Source: Symsagittifera roscoffensis (Eukaryota > Xenacoelomorpha > Acoela > Convolutidae). From it: 64,000 bases of DNA. Below, piece by piece: positions 23,961 through 36,304 of this stretch. The DNA is taken from contig NC_087071.1 in assembly GCF_963678635.1 (NCBI RefSeq), forward strand, positions 30,866,141 to 30,930,140. Direction: 5' to 3'. The stretch's first letter is position 1; the number at the start of each line of letters is the position of its first letter. The notes under the pieces are model-generated. The model was not told where the DNA came from and searched no databases. It saw only the letters and a program-made list of their open reading frames with translations. Position numbers and translations under genes: made by a program.

Positions 23961-24394
23961 ATATGGATTGAAAGGGGGCAAACGTTAGGGGGAGAGGTTA
24001 GCTGAATCGTTTTGCAATTTGTGAAACTTTAAGTCGTACACTCTTCTGCCATTTTCCCTCATCAATTTTTCGATGAATGCAGAAATTATTGAAAAAAATG
24101 TTTACGACGCGAAATCAAAACAAAATGGAAAAAAATTTAAAATTTTTTTCTTTTTATCATATAATCCATAGAAGCTTAATTTATGTTAACTAAACCATCA
24201 ATTTTTTGCGGAGAAAAGAGTACTAATGCGAAACAAACAATCAGAGACAAGAGATTTGCATGAACCGACGGTCGAGCAAAACGAGCAGCTTATTTAGTTG
24301 GAACTACTTTTCATTCAAAATTCAGTTCTAATTTTTACGATGAACAAAATGGAACAAAATTTTAGGAAATTGGAGAATTTGGGAAATTAGGTTT

Positions 24395-27300
24395 TTCAAG
24401 ATTCCCGCACTGGAGTTCTACGGATAAAAACCACCTAAAATTGAATTTTATCTTCAAGGTCGATAAAAGTGAAAAGTAATCAAATGTAATCGTTATAAAT
24501 GGATTAAATTGCTAGTTTAATAATGCAATAAAACCCAATACACGTCCTTTTTGTTCTATTTTTCTCTGTTAGAGAACAAGACAATCTAATTATATCATAG
24601 TTAAGGATTTTTTACTAAATAGGATGCTAATTTCATCGGATTTGAATTATTGCCTTCGTTTTAAATCAAAGTTATTTGTTACTTGTTGTTCGATTTCAAT
24701 TTTTGTTTCTGCGCAACTTTGACTTTTGTTACTGTTCTCATGTTACTCATTTTCTCATTTTTGCCCCCCACACCTGAACAAACCCCCGTCCCCCGCCAGG
24801 ATCAACCCCTTCCCCCACCCATGTCGGTTCGGGCGGTGGTGAGATGGGTGTTTCGGTTTCAGGTGCAGGGTTTGGTTCGAGTCGGGCTGCGGTGGTTCAA
24901 GTCAGGAGGTGTACGGTTCAGGTGGTCATGTGAGGCGGGGTGCGGGGGGGATTGGGGATTGGTTCAGGTTTCGAGTTGGGGGAAAGGGGCAGGTACGCTT
25001 TTGTCATCTTACTAAGACTTACTTTGCTTTTGTTTCAAGCTATTCCTGCTGAAATTGATAGTCGTTGCTTGATTTATAAAATTACCAACTCTGATTCTGT
25101 TACTCTTGTTGTTTTCTAGAAAGCTGAACATCCTTCAATAACATCCTTGAAGTCCTGTTTTTTTTCAAATTTTTTCCTGCGCCGCACAAAAATTGTTTAA
25201 AACAGGGTAGTTTAGTGCTCTGAGAGAGCTCGGCAATTCAAATTGATAGACCTAAAAAAGGTCGAAAAGGTTTTCGAAATTTTTTTGAAAATACGCCCTC
25301 TTCTCGAGAAAACCCTAGATACGATCCTGCATCTTTCACTAAGAATCAAACGTCCACTAAACTGATCATCCTGCAAAAAACATAGAAATTTCGTAGAAAC
25401 AGTTTTTTTGACATTTTTTCATATACTCTTTTTTAATTAGTGGTTTTCTTTTGATTTTTCATTCGAGGTTTTGGTTGTGTTGTATTGAAGTGATGTGATT
25501 CTCTTTTTGAGCATCTGTGTGTAAATTGGCTGCACAAATCAAATCTAGGACAGCGATACTTTTCAAACATCCAGTTGACTTTTTTGACATGTAATTCCAT
25601 CAATAATATCAATCTGTTTATACAAAATTACAAAAATTTATCTGGAAAAATAATGATATATGCCATGGTGTTTTGTTTTCGTTTTAAAGAAAACCCACAT
25701 TAAAGTTTCATGGATAAAAGTGAACCAAAACTTGAGTTTCTTTGGCAATGTCTATAAAAGTGAAAAGTCATCATATGTAATTATTTAAAAATGGATTAAA
25801 TCGCTTGTTGAATGAAGCAATAAAATCCATTGCAAGTCACTTATAATCATTTTTTTTCTCTTTTATACAACACGACAATTAAATCATTTTATAATCGATG
25901 ATTTTGACCTTATTAGATGCAATTTCAACGGACATCAATTGTTGTCCATGTTTTAAACTAGTTTTAGTTGTTACTTGTTGCTCGATTTCATTTTTTAAGG
26001 TGCAGCTTTCATTTTCGTTACTGTTACTGTCTTACTCATTTTCTCAATTTTGCCACCCCCTCACCTGAAAAACCCCCGTCCCCTCCAGAATCAACCCCCG
26101 TCCTTCACCCGTACTGGTTCGGGCGGCGATGGGTGGGGGTATTTGGTTTAGGTGGCGGAGTTAGTGCAAGTGGGGAAGGGGAGGGTTGGTTCATATCAGG
26201 GATCGTAAGGTTTATGTGGGGTTGGTTCAGATGATCAGGTGGGGAGGGGGAGGGGTGCTGATTCAGGTATAAAAGAAAAAAAATGAGCAATTATGCTTTT
26301 TTCGTCTTACTAAGCCTTAATTTTTTTCCATTGCGAGCAATTTCTGCTAAAATTGAGTTGTTGAAAAATTTATAAAAATACCAATTATGATTCGGTAACA
26401 CATTCTTTTTTACTGAGTTGAATAGCCTTCGATAACATCCTTGAAGGCCTGTTTTTTTTTTCATTTTTTTGGACAAAATTTGGTTAAAACAGGATCTTAC
26501 ATCAGCCTCTGCAGCCTCCACTTAACATCCAAAATCCACTAAACTGAACATCCTTTACAAAAAATGTACAAGTTTTGTAGTTGCTGTTTTTTCGACATTT
26601 TGTTAAATTTTTTTTTGTGGCTTTAGTCTCAGTTTTCATTCGCTAGATTTCGAGCTTTTGGTTTTATTGTTTTGAAGGGATGGAATTCTCCTTTTGTGCC
26701 TAAATGTTTAGGTTGGCTTCAGAAACCAATTATATGACAGCGATTTTTTCTAACATCCAGTTAACTTTTGGTGAATTATAATATCAATCTATTTTTTTTT
26801 AAATTTAACGAACAAAAATTAAAACGCAACTTTGATTTTTGTTACTTTTTTATTTTACTCAATTTCTCACCTGAACAAACCCTGCCCCCGCGAGAAACAA
26901 TCCCCATCCCCCAACCGTGTTGATTCGGGCGGTGGCCGGGTGGGGTTTCTGGTTCAGGTTGAGGGGTTGGTTCAAGTGGGGGGCTTGGTTCATGTCAGGG
27001 GGCGTATGGTTCATGTGGGGTTGACTCAGATTGTCAGGTGGGGGGGGGGGGGGGGGGTTGGTTCAATTATTAAGTGGGGGAAAGGGGCAAGTGTTGATTG
27101 GGATATGGGTTGAAAGGGAGCAAACGTTAGGGGGAGAGGTTAGCTGATTCGTTTTGCAATTTGTGAAACTTTAAGTTTACAAATTGAGTCAGCCGTACAC
27201 TCGTTCTGCCACTTTTCCTCATCAATTTTTCGATGAATGCAGAAGTCATTGAAAAAATGTTAACGACGCGAAATAAAAACAAAATGGAAAAAAAATAATT

Positions 27301-27540
27301 TAAAAACTTTTTCTATTTATCATATAATCCATAGAAGTTTAATTTAAATTAACTAAACCATCAAGTTTTTGCGGAGAAAAATGTACTAAAGCGAAACAAT
27401 CAGAGACAAGATATTTGGATGAACCGACGGTCAAGCAAAACGAGCAGCTTATTTAGTCGGAACTACTTTTCATTCAAACCAAGTTCTAATTTTTACGATG
27501 AACAAAATGGAAAGAAATTTTAGGAAATTGGAAGGATTTA
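24395..27540 (+). repeat. ~3.2-kb tandem repeat, unit 2
   Basis: Direct, head-to-tail copy of 21150-24394. Its boxes lie at 24765-24990, 26053-26265 and 26865-27095. The G-run of unit 1 box 1 is short here, whereas box 3 has an expanded G-run near 27041-27057, so the homopolymers changed independently. The near-identity of the first ~1.2 kb against greater divergence later suggests recent local gene conversion or a stepwise duplication. Confidence 0.8.
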
Positions 27541-28189
27541 AGAAAAAAACGGTCCAAGTACTAGTGATGACAAAATCGACTATAACTAGATTACATGAGG
27601 TTACTAGAAAAACGTGAACTTTCAAAACAAGTACAATACTTTCGTTACCCTGTCTTTTGGAGGAGAAAAAATTCCCCCGATTGGTCCTAACCATTCACTC
27701 ATATCCATTGTTCCTAGTGGATACCAAATTATCAGTTAGTTGCTTTCTTTACCAAAAAAAAATAATTTACAGTTTAAAGAACCTAATTACAAAACCAACA
27801 CTCAAATTAACGCGATTTGCGAAATGATAATGAAGAGGGACCTGTTTTTGCACAGGAAAGTTTATTCATTGAATTGTTTTTTTTTGCTCAATTCGTAATG
27901 ATTTTTATGCTGAGGAAAACAAACTTTGAATGGATGACAAATGGGTTATTCTAACAATTTAACTACACCAACTCATAATCCAATCCAACATGTTCAATGC
28001 CGCCAAAGAAATTTGGTCTTCTTGTGTTTACCGATCAATTGCGTCATCAGCAGAAAACTACGCGGCATGTACAGCCTCCGGTAAGAGTCTCGTGTCTCTA
28101 ATCCAAAAAATGAGTGTAGGAAATTTTACAGAACCAAAAAAACCAAACGAATATGCTCAACTCAATTTTTGAGGAACAATTAATCATCT
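27541..28189. other. Non-coding stretch with one weak exon-like block
   Basis: An ATG at 27990 opens 30 codons of balanced composition that end at a good donor-like CCG|GTAAGAG (28081/28082). With no second exon or known motif I do not call it a gene. Confidence 0.25.
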
Positions 28190-29720
28190 GAATGAATAAG
28201 AAAAATGTCCTCGTCACGGTAGACCGTTTTTTGTGCTCGCTGCGTCAGCAAAGGTGTGAAAAAGCAACCAATCGGTAAAATCCAAAGTACTTAAAAAAGT
28301 TTATAGTGACCCATGGGGTACCCAAAAGGATACCTATCGACCAAAGGCAAAGTTTATGTCAAATGAAATTAAAACTATTGTAATAAGGATAAAATTGAAA
28401 TGGTAAAATCACCGGTGTGCTATTACCATGTAACGGGATGCGTCGAACGTTCATTATGTATTCTTAAAACTCGACCCTAACGTACGCAAAAAAAAGGAAC
28501 ACGGAACCCTTCGAGAAAATGATAGAAAGGGTCCTAGGAGCATTACGGTTTTCAACTAAATCCTTTCGAAGTGCACCCCGGACGCGAGGCAAACACGGCC
28601 TTGTAAAACCTTACAGAAAACCTTCCTGGCAAAACCTAAATTGGTCAAGGATACCAAAAGAAAAAACTATGTCTAGATGATAACGATACTGCAGTGCAGG
28701 TCTTACCCGTCGGATACAAACTGGGGTGTACGTTCGGACCTTCTGTACGACATCAAGATCTTGTGTCCACGAAGACCCAGAGCTGTCAATGGAAACTAAC
28801 AACGCTGAAACAATTAAACCAGCAGGACGAACAGACAGTTCGGAAGCACGATTCAGGCAGGGAGCCTCAGTCGAGGCCCTCAGGCCAGCAATATCAACGT
28901 ACCGGAGACAAAAACTTCAACAGTTTTAGATATTTTCATATAAGGTAAAATCAAAGAACAGACACACTAACCTTAAAAAGCGAGGTTGTGCCTAGGGACT
29001 CGTGTGTCAGGGTGCGAAGAACTTGGGAAAGAAAAAGATAACACCAGAGGGGCTGTCACAACATCCTACTCGGCAGGACCCCAAACGAAATTTTGCACAG
29101 GCAGCTACAAAGGAACCCAAATTGAAAACGCGAGAGCAGAAGGAGATTTGGAGTGGATAGAATATCTAGAAGTGAAGACGAGAGCAAAATTAATCCCCTG
29201 GCAAGAAAACACGCGAGCGCAGGACCCTGTGGCATTACGATAGCAAAACCGACCTCAGAGCGAGAAGCGATTAAGCCGGCGGAATGAGACGAACCAAAGG
29301 CTCATACGATATTTATTGACCAAATGGAGCGAATCGGAGAATTGAAGACGACGAACACTGCGAGCACCGACGGAGCGACCGTACAGGCGGATGCAGCGGC
29401 CTAACCGGTGGAAACGAAAGTAAAAACGCGGGTAGTAACAGAGATTAGTATTGTACAGTAGCCAGGACTCAAAGAGCAATCAAGACAACAAAATGTCCAG
29501 GAAGAGCGGGCGGAAGCAAACCGGGGTAACGAAGATGGGTGGATCTTCGATTGACCATACTTCGATAAAGCAAAATGTCCATACTTCGAGGAGTGTGAAA
29601 AAAAGAACCCAAAAACTCGAACTGTTAAGAACTCTGTTAGAGCCCAAAGAGAGGGCTTGTCGCATGTTAACCATCCAATATTTCAAGTTTCATGTCGCTA
29701 GTTACCAGTTATTTTAGGTA
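28190..29720 (+). other. GC-richer, unrecognised segment, possibly decayed retroelement leader
   Basis: Base composition rises sharply compared with both sides and resembles that of the retroelement at 38-56 kb. Several medium plus-strand frames (28694-28948, 28986-29243, 29451-29717) are hydrophilic and Gln/Arg/Lys/Ser-rich, as in gag leaders, but none is recognisable. The word GTCAAGGATACCAAA is shared with 38341-38355 of the retroelement leader. This is weak evidence for a related, heavily decayed copy. Confidence 0.3.
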
Positions 29721-30004
29721 TGTTTAAAACAATCATTAAAAATCTTTCATCAATAAGTCAATTTCATCTCCGTAAACTTCCATCATTTGAGTATTTAAAA
29801 GTTGTTCATTTAATAATAGAGGAATAGAAAGATAGCGCTGTTTCAGTTCACATAATTATTGTCATCTGTAAATCATTCTCACTGTCAATGATCTGTCAAT
29901 CTATCGGTGCTTATTAAATACAGGCAAGTACCGGCCAACGGCGTCTTCTGTCACCTTTGGTGTGACCCGTTTTCTCACTCTTATGCTGTGCTTCAAAAGC
30001 TTAA
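29721..30004. other. AT-rich DNA before the second gap
   Basis: Nothing recognised. Confidence 0.4.
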
Positions 30005-30204
30005 NNNNNNNNNNNNNNNNNNNNNNNNNNNNNNNNNNNNNNNNNNNNNNNNNNNNNNNNNNNNNNNNNNNNNNNNNNNNNNNNNNNNNNNNNNNNNNNN
30101 NNNNNNNNNNNNNNNNNNNNNNNNNNNNNNNNNNNNNNNNNNNNNNNNNNNNNNNNNNNNNNNNNNNNNNNNNNNNNNNNNNNNNNNNNNNNNNNNNNNN
30201 NNNN
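30005..30204. other. Assembly gap, 200 N
   Basis: Exactly 200 unresolved bases. Frames running across it in the raw translation are meaningless. Confidence 0.99.
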
Positions 30205-31467
30205 ACAAACAGTGCAGAGAATATGATACGCTGTTGTTTTTTAAGATGCTCACAGACTTGAAGTATGAAATTATAGAAAAACTCCGGCAAAAACTGATAT
30301 TTTGATCAAATTTTCCTAAAGCACCGAGCCTCTTTCCTCGTTCAGATAATCGCGGAATTTGGCCCTTCCCCAACCTTTTAATTCCAATTTTGAAAAACTA
30401 CTTTAGCTTCGTCGGCTCTTTTCCACTTTCTTTTCACGTTTCAAAATTTTTTCTTTCCATTTGTAGACAAAATTAAGCGCAAATTCAAGATTTTAGTCTG
30501 TAAAATGCCTGTTTTCAGTGTACATTTTGAGCAATATGTCCTTCGAAACTCACAAAAAATTTATTTTGACTAAGAGACAATGGTCAAAGCTACCATCTGC
30601 CAAACTATAATAATTTGATTTTAATGACTTACCAATGTAATGGAGGTCTGAAAATGCCAGTTTCACTAATCTGCACTACGTTTTGCATCGTAATGAAGGG
30701 GAGTAAAAAATGTTTAATGCGACGTGAAACATTCTCAGCGAGAAAACGGAAACATTCAGTGTGAAAACTTTACTGAACTCAGACGTTTGTTGACAGTAGT
30801 ATCTGCTGGGGCTGAAAAGGAGAATTGAAAGGTAATGGGTGCAGACCTCCATATTTTATGATACACAAAAAATATCCGGTCTGCAAGCTATTTATTAGGA
30901 TAGTGAAAAAATTTCCAATGTATTAAGTTAGGCAAAACGAAGGTTTCCTAATGTATTGAGATAGGTTTTACCAAGTGTCAGATGGTAAGTTTCAGAAAAA
31001 CTTCTCGGCGCCCGAAATTTCGAAGTATTAAGCCAGTGTATAGTTATATCTATTAGTTAGGATTTATAAGAGACTTTCAAGATATTAAGTTCTGGAATAG
31101 GTTTCAAAAGGTACCAAGATAGGAAATAATTTTCCCAATGTGATAAGATAGGTCATACCAAGTTTCAGATGGCAAGTTTCAAAAAAATTGGCGCCAGAAC
31201 CTTCCGTGTGTTGAGATTGGGTATAGAATTGATACCCTTCCGGCACAGCGCAACCTTCCGACGCAACACAGAAATAGAAGTAGAGGCCTTAATGGTTGAA
31301 AATTATTGCAAAGGAGGGTCAGAATATTCGGGATTTTTAAATTTTCAAAATTTCGATTGGCGAGTGAATATTTCTGAGAATTACGATACGAAAAACGGCC
31401 ATTTAGAGCCAAAAAGTGACAAAAATCAGAGCAACAGCAAAAATAGTGAAAGACAGTCGAATGGGAA
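30205..31467. repeat. Non-coding DNA with degenerate TATTAAGATAGG repeats
   Basis: Between 30880 and 31195 the phrase AATGTATTAAGATAGG and the phrase CCAAGT.TCAGATGG.AAGTTTC occur repeatedly (for example 30980-31010 and 31155-31185) with intervening divergence. It is a degenerate tandem array of perhaps 150-170 bp period. Related words occur at 13665-13760. The frame at 31169-31501 is hydrophilic and unsupported. Confidence 0.4.
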
Positions 31468-32742
31468 CGAAATAAAACACAGTCGAATGGGAACGAAATA
31501 AAAGAAATCGCGGAAGCGGAGGCTCGGCCCCCCAGAGACAGTATATGGTGAAGGACTATAAAGAACTTACTTTTTAGCTACTCTGATGCCATAAACATTT
31601 GAATTAACACCGGTATTATCTGATATTTTAGATTATGAGTAGCTAGAAAAAGGAAAGGCTCAATCCATCTCCAATGGATTTAAAATAGAACTTTCACCAC
31701 AAACATAATAAAATAGGACAATCGAGCCGTGTTTTTAATAGCAATCACGTAGTCTGAGGATCCGAGACCCAGCTTTTTTTTTTAATAGTAACTTTTTACT
31801 TAGCCCGAGACAGACCAGATAATCAACTGGCTAGGTCGAGACGGTGAAAACCGAGTAGAATTAAGGTTACTGACGCCTGCCAGTCGTTAATAGGTACTTT
31901 TTCTACGCTCCGTCACTGCGTAGTGTTTGGGCGAATATTACATATGAATGTTTAGGATGCAAGGTTTTAGTATCATTATCATGGTGTGACATTCATCAAA
32001 ATGCATTTCGAACTCATTATAGTTTTTTATTACAGAATCTGAGTGAGATGATTGGCGGTTTTGACGGATTAGTGGTGCTAATTGGACGATTGAACGAATC
32101 AGGAATGGTTAATTTGGACTGACATGCTGATTTCGATTTGGGCGTGAAAGACACGTAGCAATTTTTTTTTCGCAACAACTGAAAACGTAAGAAAAACACA
32201 ACAACACATTCTTGAAGACAGACAAGTCGAACGAGAAAATACTAACAAATTGAAATAGTGATCGAGATTATTGACGGAAGACCATTCCGAATTGTAACGA
32301 TTGTGCAGCTACAATTGTTACAAAGCGAATCCCGAGAACCGGGAATGGTGTCGGAAAGAGATAAGACAGCTCTTCGTCCGTATTCCAGAGTCCGGAAGTT
32401 ACTGAGACCCAGCCATGAGCTCACTATTTTTGCATTTAATTAAGTTAATTCGAGCGTTCTGACCGAAGCCGGAAACAATAACGTTTTTGTCGACCCGATG
32501 TTAAAAGGACCACACAAAAAACTGGCTTCGGCAGAGACGGTTAAAAGCATGCACAGCTGTGTTTTGACGCTAGCCAGTCGGTTCACAACCTAGCTTAATT
32601 TTCGGTCGATATATACTTCCTGGCGAATGTTACATATATGTTTCTACGGCGCTCCTGGGTGTTATTCTTTTTTAACATCAAGACCGGCAGAGACGTTAAC
32701 GAAATAAAACACAGTCGAATGGGAACGAAATAAAAGAAATCG
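31468..32742 (+). repeat. Repeat block bounded by identical 43-bp direct repeats
   Basis: A 43-bp sequence at 31468-31510, beginning CGAAATAAAACACAGTCGAA, recurs without change at 32700-32742. Between them lies ~1.2 kb that contains a copy of the LTR-like sequence also found at 34.7-35.4 and 56.57-57.42 kb. In the related unit at ~35400 this 43-bp sequence is absent and different sequence occupies the junction. The block may therefore be an insertion or a duplication product. Confidence 0.6.
31985..32545 (+). repeat. LTR-like repeat, copy A
   Basis: Aligns with 56574-57405 in the same orientation. It starts near TGACATTCATCAAAATGC and passes through ATTAGTGGTGCTAATTGGAC, GATCGAGATTATTGACGGAAG and AGACCCAGCCATGAGCTCAC to CTTCGGCAGAGAC. 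Relative to copies B and C it lacks ~235 bp between TCCGGAAG and CTGAGACCCAG. It encodes nothing recognisable. Interpretation as retroelement LTR is inference, based on matching copies lying on both sides of the gag-pol region. Confidence 0.5.
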
Positions 32743-33552
32743 AACTCTAAATGATAGCCCGGGGGCGGAAGGGTAGATCGGAATGCGGAAGCCTTCCGGA
32801 TTCCCGGATCCTGCTTTTTAACATTGCAAAATTCACGTACCAGGAAGGGTGGGGGATCGGCCGTCCCAACATTCCCTGAGTGGTATATGACCAAAAACAC
32901 TTCAAAGTATGTAAGAAACCAAACAAAAAGTAGTATAGTACCTAAGAAAAAACCAAAAAACACAAAAATAACCAAAAAAACCAAAAACAGTACAAATTGT
33001 AAAATCAGTAAAAATCATCCCCCAGACGAGATGTGATCCGACCCTCCCGTTTATTGTTGTTAGATTTATTGCTAATCCAGGAACTAACATCAAACAGGAT
33101 CAGTACGATCAAAATTGTGGCCCGTTTCTGGTTTCTGTACTGTAGGGTTGTTTGAGTATTTAAGCACGTTAATGCTAGCTTGCGCTCAATCCGGAAGGGT
33201 CTCGGGATTAGAGCAGAAGACTGATCCGGCAAGCAGTGCTAAAAACAGTCTTAAATTACTCGAGCAAAGTAAACAGTACACCTTCCATGTTTTGTAGGAT
33301 TTGTTTTTTCGGAAAGCCCTCATACCTCTACCAAAGGGTAGTAACGGTTAAATAGGGCTTTTTTACGCTGTCCTCGACAAAAAAGGAGGGCGAAGTAACC
33401 CAGAAAACGATAGTCGAGTCATAACTAGGCTAGTTATAAGACCCTTCACAATTAAGAAGAATAGGCAAATAAGATACACCCTTCCTAGTTAGTTCATACA
33501 ACATAATAGACTCGGAGACCGTATGCGGAAGAGTCTTGGGTGTGAATTCTAG
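32743..33552 (+). repeat. Spacer of the first complex repeat unit
   Basis: Matches 35450-36300 closely, including the GGAAGGGTAGATCGGAATGC start, the AACCAAAAAACACAAAAATAA stretch, the GCACGTTAATGCTAGCTTGC block and the GACTCGGAGACCGTATGCGG block just before the minisatellite. Conserved frames in both copies are short and not protein-like. Confidence 0.65.
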
Positions 33553-34575
33553 TCGCCTCTGAAGAGCTATTTTTTAAACCCTGAGGGTTCCCAGTTCGGA
33601 GGGGTCCTAATTTCGCCAATCCGGAAGGGTCCAAACTTTGCCAATCCGGAGGGGTCCCAATCCGGAAAGGTCCTATCTTTGCCAATCCGGAAGGGTCCTA
33701 TTTTTGCCAATCCGGAAGTGTTCCAAGTTTGCCAATCCGGAAGGGTCTCAATCCGGAAGGGTCCTATTTTTGCAATCCGGAAGGGTCCCAATGCGGAAGG
33801 TTCCAACTTCAGCCAATCCGGAAGGGTCTCATTTTGCCAATCCGGGAGGGTCCCATTTTTGCAAATCCGGAAGGGTCCTATTTTTGCCAATCAGGAAGGG
33901 TCCCAAGTTTGCCAATCCGGAAAGGTCCCATTTTGCCAATTCGGAAGGGTCTCAATCCGGAAGGGTCCTAATTTTTGCAATCCGGAAGGGTCCCAATGCG
34001 GAAGGTTCCAATTTTAGCCGATCCGGAAGGGTCCCATTTTGCCAATCCGAGAGGGTCCCATTTTTGCAAATCCGGAAGGGTCCTATTTTTGCCAATCAGG
34101 AAGGGTCCCAAATTTGCCAATCCGGAAGGGTCCTATTTTGCCTATTCGGAAGGGTCTCAATCCGGTAGGGTCCTGATTTTTGCCAATCCGGAAGTGTCCC
34201 ATTTTTGCAATCCGGAAGGGTCCCAATGCGGAAGGGTCCAATTTTAGCCAATCTGGAAGGGTCTCAATTTGCCAATCCGGGAGGGTCCCTTTTTTTGCAA
34301 ATCCGGAAGGGTCCTCTTTTTGCCAATCCGGAAGGGTCCCCAGTTTGCCAATCCGGAAGGGTCCTATTTTGCCAATTCGGAAGGGCCCCAATCCGGAAGA
34401 GTCCTAATTTTTGCCAATCTGGAAGGGTCCCATTTTTGCAATCGGGAAGGATCCCAATCCGGAAGGGTCCTATTTTAGCCAACCCGGAAGTGTCACAATT
34501 TGCCTATCCGGTAGGATCCCATTTTTGCCAATCCGGAAGGGTCATAACTTTTGTTAGTCCGGATGGGTCCCAGAA
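33553..34575 (+). repeat. Minisatellite array 1, ~25-bp unit
   Basis: About 40 tandem copies of a unit with core AATCCGGAAGGGTCC followed by a T-rich spacer ending in TTTTTGCC; units vary by one to three bases and a few indels. A marker variant containing CCCAATGCGG recurs at 33787, 33992 and 34222, showing a higher-order repeat of ~205-230 bp. The unit has few stop codons, so long frames appear on both strands; their repetitive IRKGP/NPEGS translations are artefacts. Confidence 0.95.
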
Positions 34576-34704
34576 ATATCCTTTTTTAAAACTTATGCAT
34601 ATAACGCACGTGATTCCAGGGATCCTAAAGCGTACGTAGAAGAAAATGATATACATAGTAAAGATTATAAGGATATTAGGAACGAGAGAATAGTAACAAA
34701 ATGA
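34576..34704 (+). repeat. Junction after array 1
   Basis: Contains ATAACGCACGTGATTCCAGG and CCTAAAGCGTAC, repeated after array 2 at 37530-37570. This shows that array plus flank form one duplicated block. Confidence 0.7.
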
Positions 34705-36304
34705 AATTGTGATCGAGATTATTGACAGAAGACCATTCCGAATTGTAACAATTGTGCATCTACAATCGTTACAAAGTGAATCCCGAGAACCAGGAAGGGT
34801 GTTGGGGCAACATTACCCGCCTTCCGGAAAGAGATAAGACAGCTCTTCGTCCGTATTCCAGAGTCCGGAAGTGTCTCAGGAAGAGAACTCGAACGTTATT
34901 TTAAACAACTTTTAGCTTCCGGTTATGTCCTGAATTGAATTAATAACATCTAATTTCGTTTTCAGATATTGAGAAGCTAGGAATTGAGGGAAAGGGTTGA
35001 TCCATCTTCGATGGAGATGACAATTTTATCTAATGAAAAAAGTAAGAGCAATCTGATAAATAAATAATATACCTGTTTTTAGGAGTGACCTCGTGTTCTG
35101 GGGATACTGAGACCCAGCCATGAGCTCACTATTTTTGCATTTAATTAAGTTAATTCGAGCGTTCTGACCGAAGCGGGAAAGAATAACGTTTTTGTCGACC
35201 CGATGTTAAAAGTACCCTACAAAAAACTGGCTTCGGCAGAGACGGTTAAAAGCATGCAGAGCTGTGTTTTGACGCTAGCCAGTCGTTTCACAACCTAGCT
35301 TAATTTTCCGTCGATATATACTTCCGGGCGAATGTTACATATATGTTTCTACGGCGCTCCGGGGCGTTATTCTTTTTTAACATCAAGACCGGCAGAGACG
35401 TTAACGAGCACTCAGCGCCGAGCGGATGCTCTAAATAATGCCCTTAGCACGGAGACGGAAGGGTAGATCGGAATGCGGAAGCCTTCCGGATTCCCGGATC
35501 CTGCTTTTTAACATTGCGAAATTCACGTACCAGGAAGGGTGGGGGATCGGCCGTCCCAACATTCCCTGAGTGGTATATGACCTAAAACACTTTAAAGTAT
35601 GAAAGAAACTAAACAAAAAGTAGTATATTACCTCAGAAAAAACCAAAAAACACAAAAATAACCTAAAAAACCAAAAACAGTACAAATTGTAAAATCAGTA
35701 GAAATCATCCCCCAGACGAGATGTGATCCCCCCCCCCTGTTTATTGTTGTTAGATATTTTGCTGTTCCAGGAATTAACATCAAACAGGATCAATACGATC
35801 AAAATTGTGGCCAGTTTCTGGTTCCTGTACTGTAGGGTTGTTTGAGTATTTAAGCACGTTAATGCTAGCTTGCGCTCAACCCAGAAATGTCTCGGGATTA
35901 GAGCAGAAGACTGATCCGGCAAGCAGTGCTAAAACAGTCTTAAATTACTCGAGAAAAGTAAACAGTACACCTTTCACGTTTTGTAAGATTTTTTTCTTCG
36001 GAAAGCCCTTATACCGCTACCAAAGGGTAGTAACGGTTAAATAGGGCAGTTTTACGCTGTCCTCGACAAAAAAAGAGGGGGAAGGAACCGAGAAAACGAT
36101 AGTCGAGTAATAACTAGGCTAGTTATAAGACCCTTCACAATTAAGAAGAATTGTCAAATAAGAGACTTAGATTCAATTCGGAAGGGTCTAGGGTCGGAAT
36201 ACACCCTTGCTAGTTAGTTCATACAGCATAATAGACTCGGAGACCGTATGCGGAAGAGTCTTGGGTGTGAATTCTAATCGCCTCTGAAAAGCTATTTTTA
36301 CAGA
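34705..36304 (+). repeat. Second complex repeat unit, including LTR-like copy B (34705-35250)
   Basis: Direct duplicate of 32250-33552 with small indels. The LTR-like part includes the ~235-bp segment missing from copy A (34875-35107, with GAACTCGAACGTTATTTTAAAC), which is also present in copy C at 57010-57255. Copies B and C therefore share the fuller structure. The 35250-36300 part matches the array-1 leader. Confidence 0.7.

Larger units (their letters stand above)
21150..24394 (+). repeat. ~3.2-kb tandem repeat, unit 1
   Basis: Begins at TCAAGAATCCCGCACT and is repeated from 24396. The first ~1.2 kb is nearly identical between units, whereas the rest is more diverged. Inside the unit are three diverged sub-modules, each with the order: AT-rich part, TTACTCATTTTCTCA-like block, C-rich block, G-rich block, then a block with GAAGTCCTGTTTTT. 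The apparent ORFs at 21437-21781, 22734-22934 and 23683-23880 are translations of the C-rich/G-rich boxes and are not proteins. Confidence 0.8.

Noticed and set aside
21437-27113. Pro/Gly/Trp-rich ORFs in the 3.2-kb repeats
   Set aside because: They follow the C-rich and G-rich boxes exactly, vary with homopolymer length and are not conserved as frames between the two units.
27990-28081. Exon-like ATG block ending at CCG|GTAAGAG
   Set aside because: Only one short block, no partner exon or motif; a single donor-like match is expected by chance in a window of this size.
29901-30373. ORFs crossing the second run of N
   Set aside because: Same reason: no real sequence supports them.
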